Source: Planctomycetaceae bacterium
GTDB taxonomy: Bacteria > Planctomycetota > Planctomycetia > Pirellulales > Pirellulaceae
DNA length: 6,526 nt
Assembly (NCBI GenBank): GCA_002862265.1
Contig: PKCQ01000059.1
Span: 1-6,526 of the forward strand
Reading direction: 5' to 3'
The notes beneath the pieces were generated by a model, which was not told the origin of the DNA, did not search any database, and saw only the letters and a program-made list of their open reading frames with translations. Shown piece by piece: positions 5,410 to 6,526 of the stretch (within the stretch, counting starts at the first letter, position 1; every line of letters starts with the position of its first letter). The translations under genes and the position numbers were made by a program.

Positions 5410-6526
5410 TCATCTACAGGTAAAGAATTCTGAGGAGACGATCGACAACAGAATGTCGCGGAGATGGAAGTCTGTACCAGCAGACTGCTCGTAGAGCCGG
5501 TCAAGGTTGTCGCGGTCGCGGAAGGTGAGTTGGCGAGCCATGGCGTAGGACAACATGTTGCTGATGAATGCTCGGGAAAACTTTTCTTTGTCTTCCATGA
5601 GAATTTCTTTCAAGCCGAGTGGTCCTTCAAAGGCTCGGCCGTCCATGTGAACGGTTCTGGTATCCAACGGATAGCGTCCCGAATCCTTCTTCTCAGAATA
5701 GTTGCTGACGTCCCTGTATTCGTCGCGCCAACGTCCGATCACATCAAAGTTCTCCAATGCGATGCCGAGCGGATCCATCTTCTTGTGACAGCTATTGCAG
5801 CTTACATTCTCGCGGTGTGCATCGATCGTTTCCTTGATAGTCTCTGCTTTTGACGGCGGACGGAGTGCAGCGATTTCCAAGTCTGCGGGTGTCTCAAGAT
5901 GATCTCCGTAAAAGCTCTTCAACACCCAGGCACCACGATAAAACGGGTTGGTGTACTCGCCGTTGTTGGTGGTCATCAGCATGAACCCAGCCTGAGCAAG
6001 AAGACCTCCGCGAAAGCGATCATTCTCACCTAAGGTTACTTTGGAAAATTCGGAGGTGATCGCTTTAGGTCTGTAGTCGACCGGTGAAATTTTGGTTGCC
6101 CCAGGACGTTTGTAAGGCTTGGCGACAGAATGCCCTTCGATCCGATAAATGTAATTGAGCTCTGGAGTGATCATCACGAAATCTGAGTCAATGAAATTCT
6201 CTAAACTCAGGTTGCTGTGAAGAACTTCTTTGAAGAATTCAACCGGCTCTCTCTTGATCTGATCTCTAGCGAAAAGCCTTTTAAAAGAAATAAAAATAGC
6301 TTCAGAGATTTCGTCTTCAGCGGTGGTGCTGCCGAAAGGAGCAGCAAACTTCTTGTTAGAGTCCCCTAGAAGATTGGCAGCAAACTGTCTATAGTTATCG
6401 ATTTTTTCTCTCATCATCAAGCTTTGAGATGGAAAAAGAAGTTTACCGCTACCGGGATCCTCAGTTGCAATGTCAACAACTGTCGAACTTGTTTTTTCTA
6501 GTCCGATAGTTACATCGAAAATTGGG
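5410..6526 (-). CDS. Planctomycete DUF1592/DUF1588/DUF1585 cytochrome-c-like protein, C-terminal part
   Basis: C-terminal 371 residues of a large protein; the frame is open to the right edge, so the start is outside the window. The TTG/ATG/ATG cluster at 6412-6420 is internal, since the reading frame continues upstream with no stop. Counting from the TTG at 6420, residues about 60-100 (EFFKEVLHSNLSLENFIDSD) and RGGLLAQAGFML (137-148) match DUF1588. The haem c motif CNSCH (208-212) is followed by KKMDPLGIALENFDVIGRWR (213-232), the DUF1588 hallmark. FEGPLGLKEIL (264-274), SYAMARQLTF (291-300) and HLRDILLSIVSSEFF (319-333) match DUF1585. The family is abundant in Planctomycetes, is usually paired with DUF1552 or sulfatase genes, and is thought to be exported because haem c attachment occurs outside the cytoplasm; its reaction is unknown. 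The N-terminal signal, cytochrome and DUF1587/DUF1595 regions would lie to the right. The usual PPPPPP linker before the haem motif is replaced by a LETPADLEIAALRPP segment. Confidence 0.9.
   Translation of the reverse strand, partial: PIFDVTIGLEKTSSTVVDIATEDPGSGKLLFPSQSLMMREKIDNYRQFAANLLGDSNKKFAAPFGSTTAEDEISEAIFISFKRLFARDQIKREPVEFFKEVLHSNLSLENFIDSDFVMITPELNYIYRIEGHSVAKPYKRPGATKISPVDYRPKAITSEFSKVTLGENDRFRGGLLAQAGFMLMTTNNGEYTNPFYRGAWVLKSFYGDHLETPADLEIAALRPPSKAETIKETIDAHRENVSCNSCHKKMDPLGIALENFDVIGRWRDEYRDVSNYSEKKDSGRYPLDTRTVHMDGRAFEGPLGLKEILMEDKEKFSRAFISNMLSYAMARQLTFRDRDNLDRLYEQSAGTDFHLRDILLSIVSSEFFTCR

Noticed and set aside
4735..5423. Plus-strand frames 4735-4950 and 5181-5423
   Set aside because: They overlap the decayed glycosylase gene antisense and carry no motif.
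5464..5853. Plus-strand 129-codon frame
   Set aside because: Antisense to the DUF1588/DUF1585 coding region, which has clear family motifs.
1..6526. tRNA, rRNA, CRISPR array, insertion sequence or phage attachment site
   Set aside because: No direct-repeat arrays, transposase frames, terminal repeats or tRNA arms were found on either strand by reading.

Overview
The window looks like chromosomal DNA from a planctomycete, probably of the Rhodopirellula/Pirellulaceae type. Two genes point that way: a bacterial Hanks-type Ser/Thr kinase, and a CxxCH (haem c motif) protein of the DUF1592/DUF1588/DUF1585 family that is greatly expanded in Planctomycetes. Weak ribosome binding sites and well-separated single genes also fit. 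The assignment comes from gene content, not from a marker phylogeny.

Layout. 1-897 (-) is the N-terminal 299 residues of a Ser/Thr protein kinase that runs off the left edge. 995-1909 (-) is rsmA/ksgA, the 16S rRNA dimethyladenosine transferase, with a probable intrinsic terminator behind it. 2031-2645 (-) is the riboflavin synthase alpha chain, separated from rsmA by a long imperfect palindrome at 1964-2019. 2627-2914 (-) is a doubtful small ORF overlapping the start of the riboflavin synthase gene. 2946-3243 has no convincing gene but contains several potential RNA hairpins in front of 3244-4521 (+), a complete enolase gene with a clear intrinsic terminator at 4574-4606. 4752-5324 (-) is a decayed uracil-DNA-glycosylase-superfamily gene, interrupted by an in-frame amber codon exactly in its GQAPG-type motif. 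5410 to the right edge (-) is the C-terminal 371 residues of the DUF1592/DUF1588/DUF1585 cytochrome-like protein.

How the genes relate. This is housekeeping content (translation, riboflavin synthesis, glycolysis) beside lineage-typical accessory genes. The two minus-strand housekeeping genes could share a transcript, but the 121-nt gap with a 22-nt-arm palindrome argues for separate control or 3'-end processing. Enolase is divergent from riboflavin synthase and convergent with the pseudogene. I see no defence system, mobile element, CRISPR array or tRNA. The most notable signals are the amber-interrupted glycosylase gene, the ribE-rsmA palindrome and the structured region upstream of eno.
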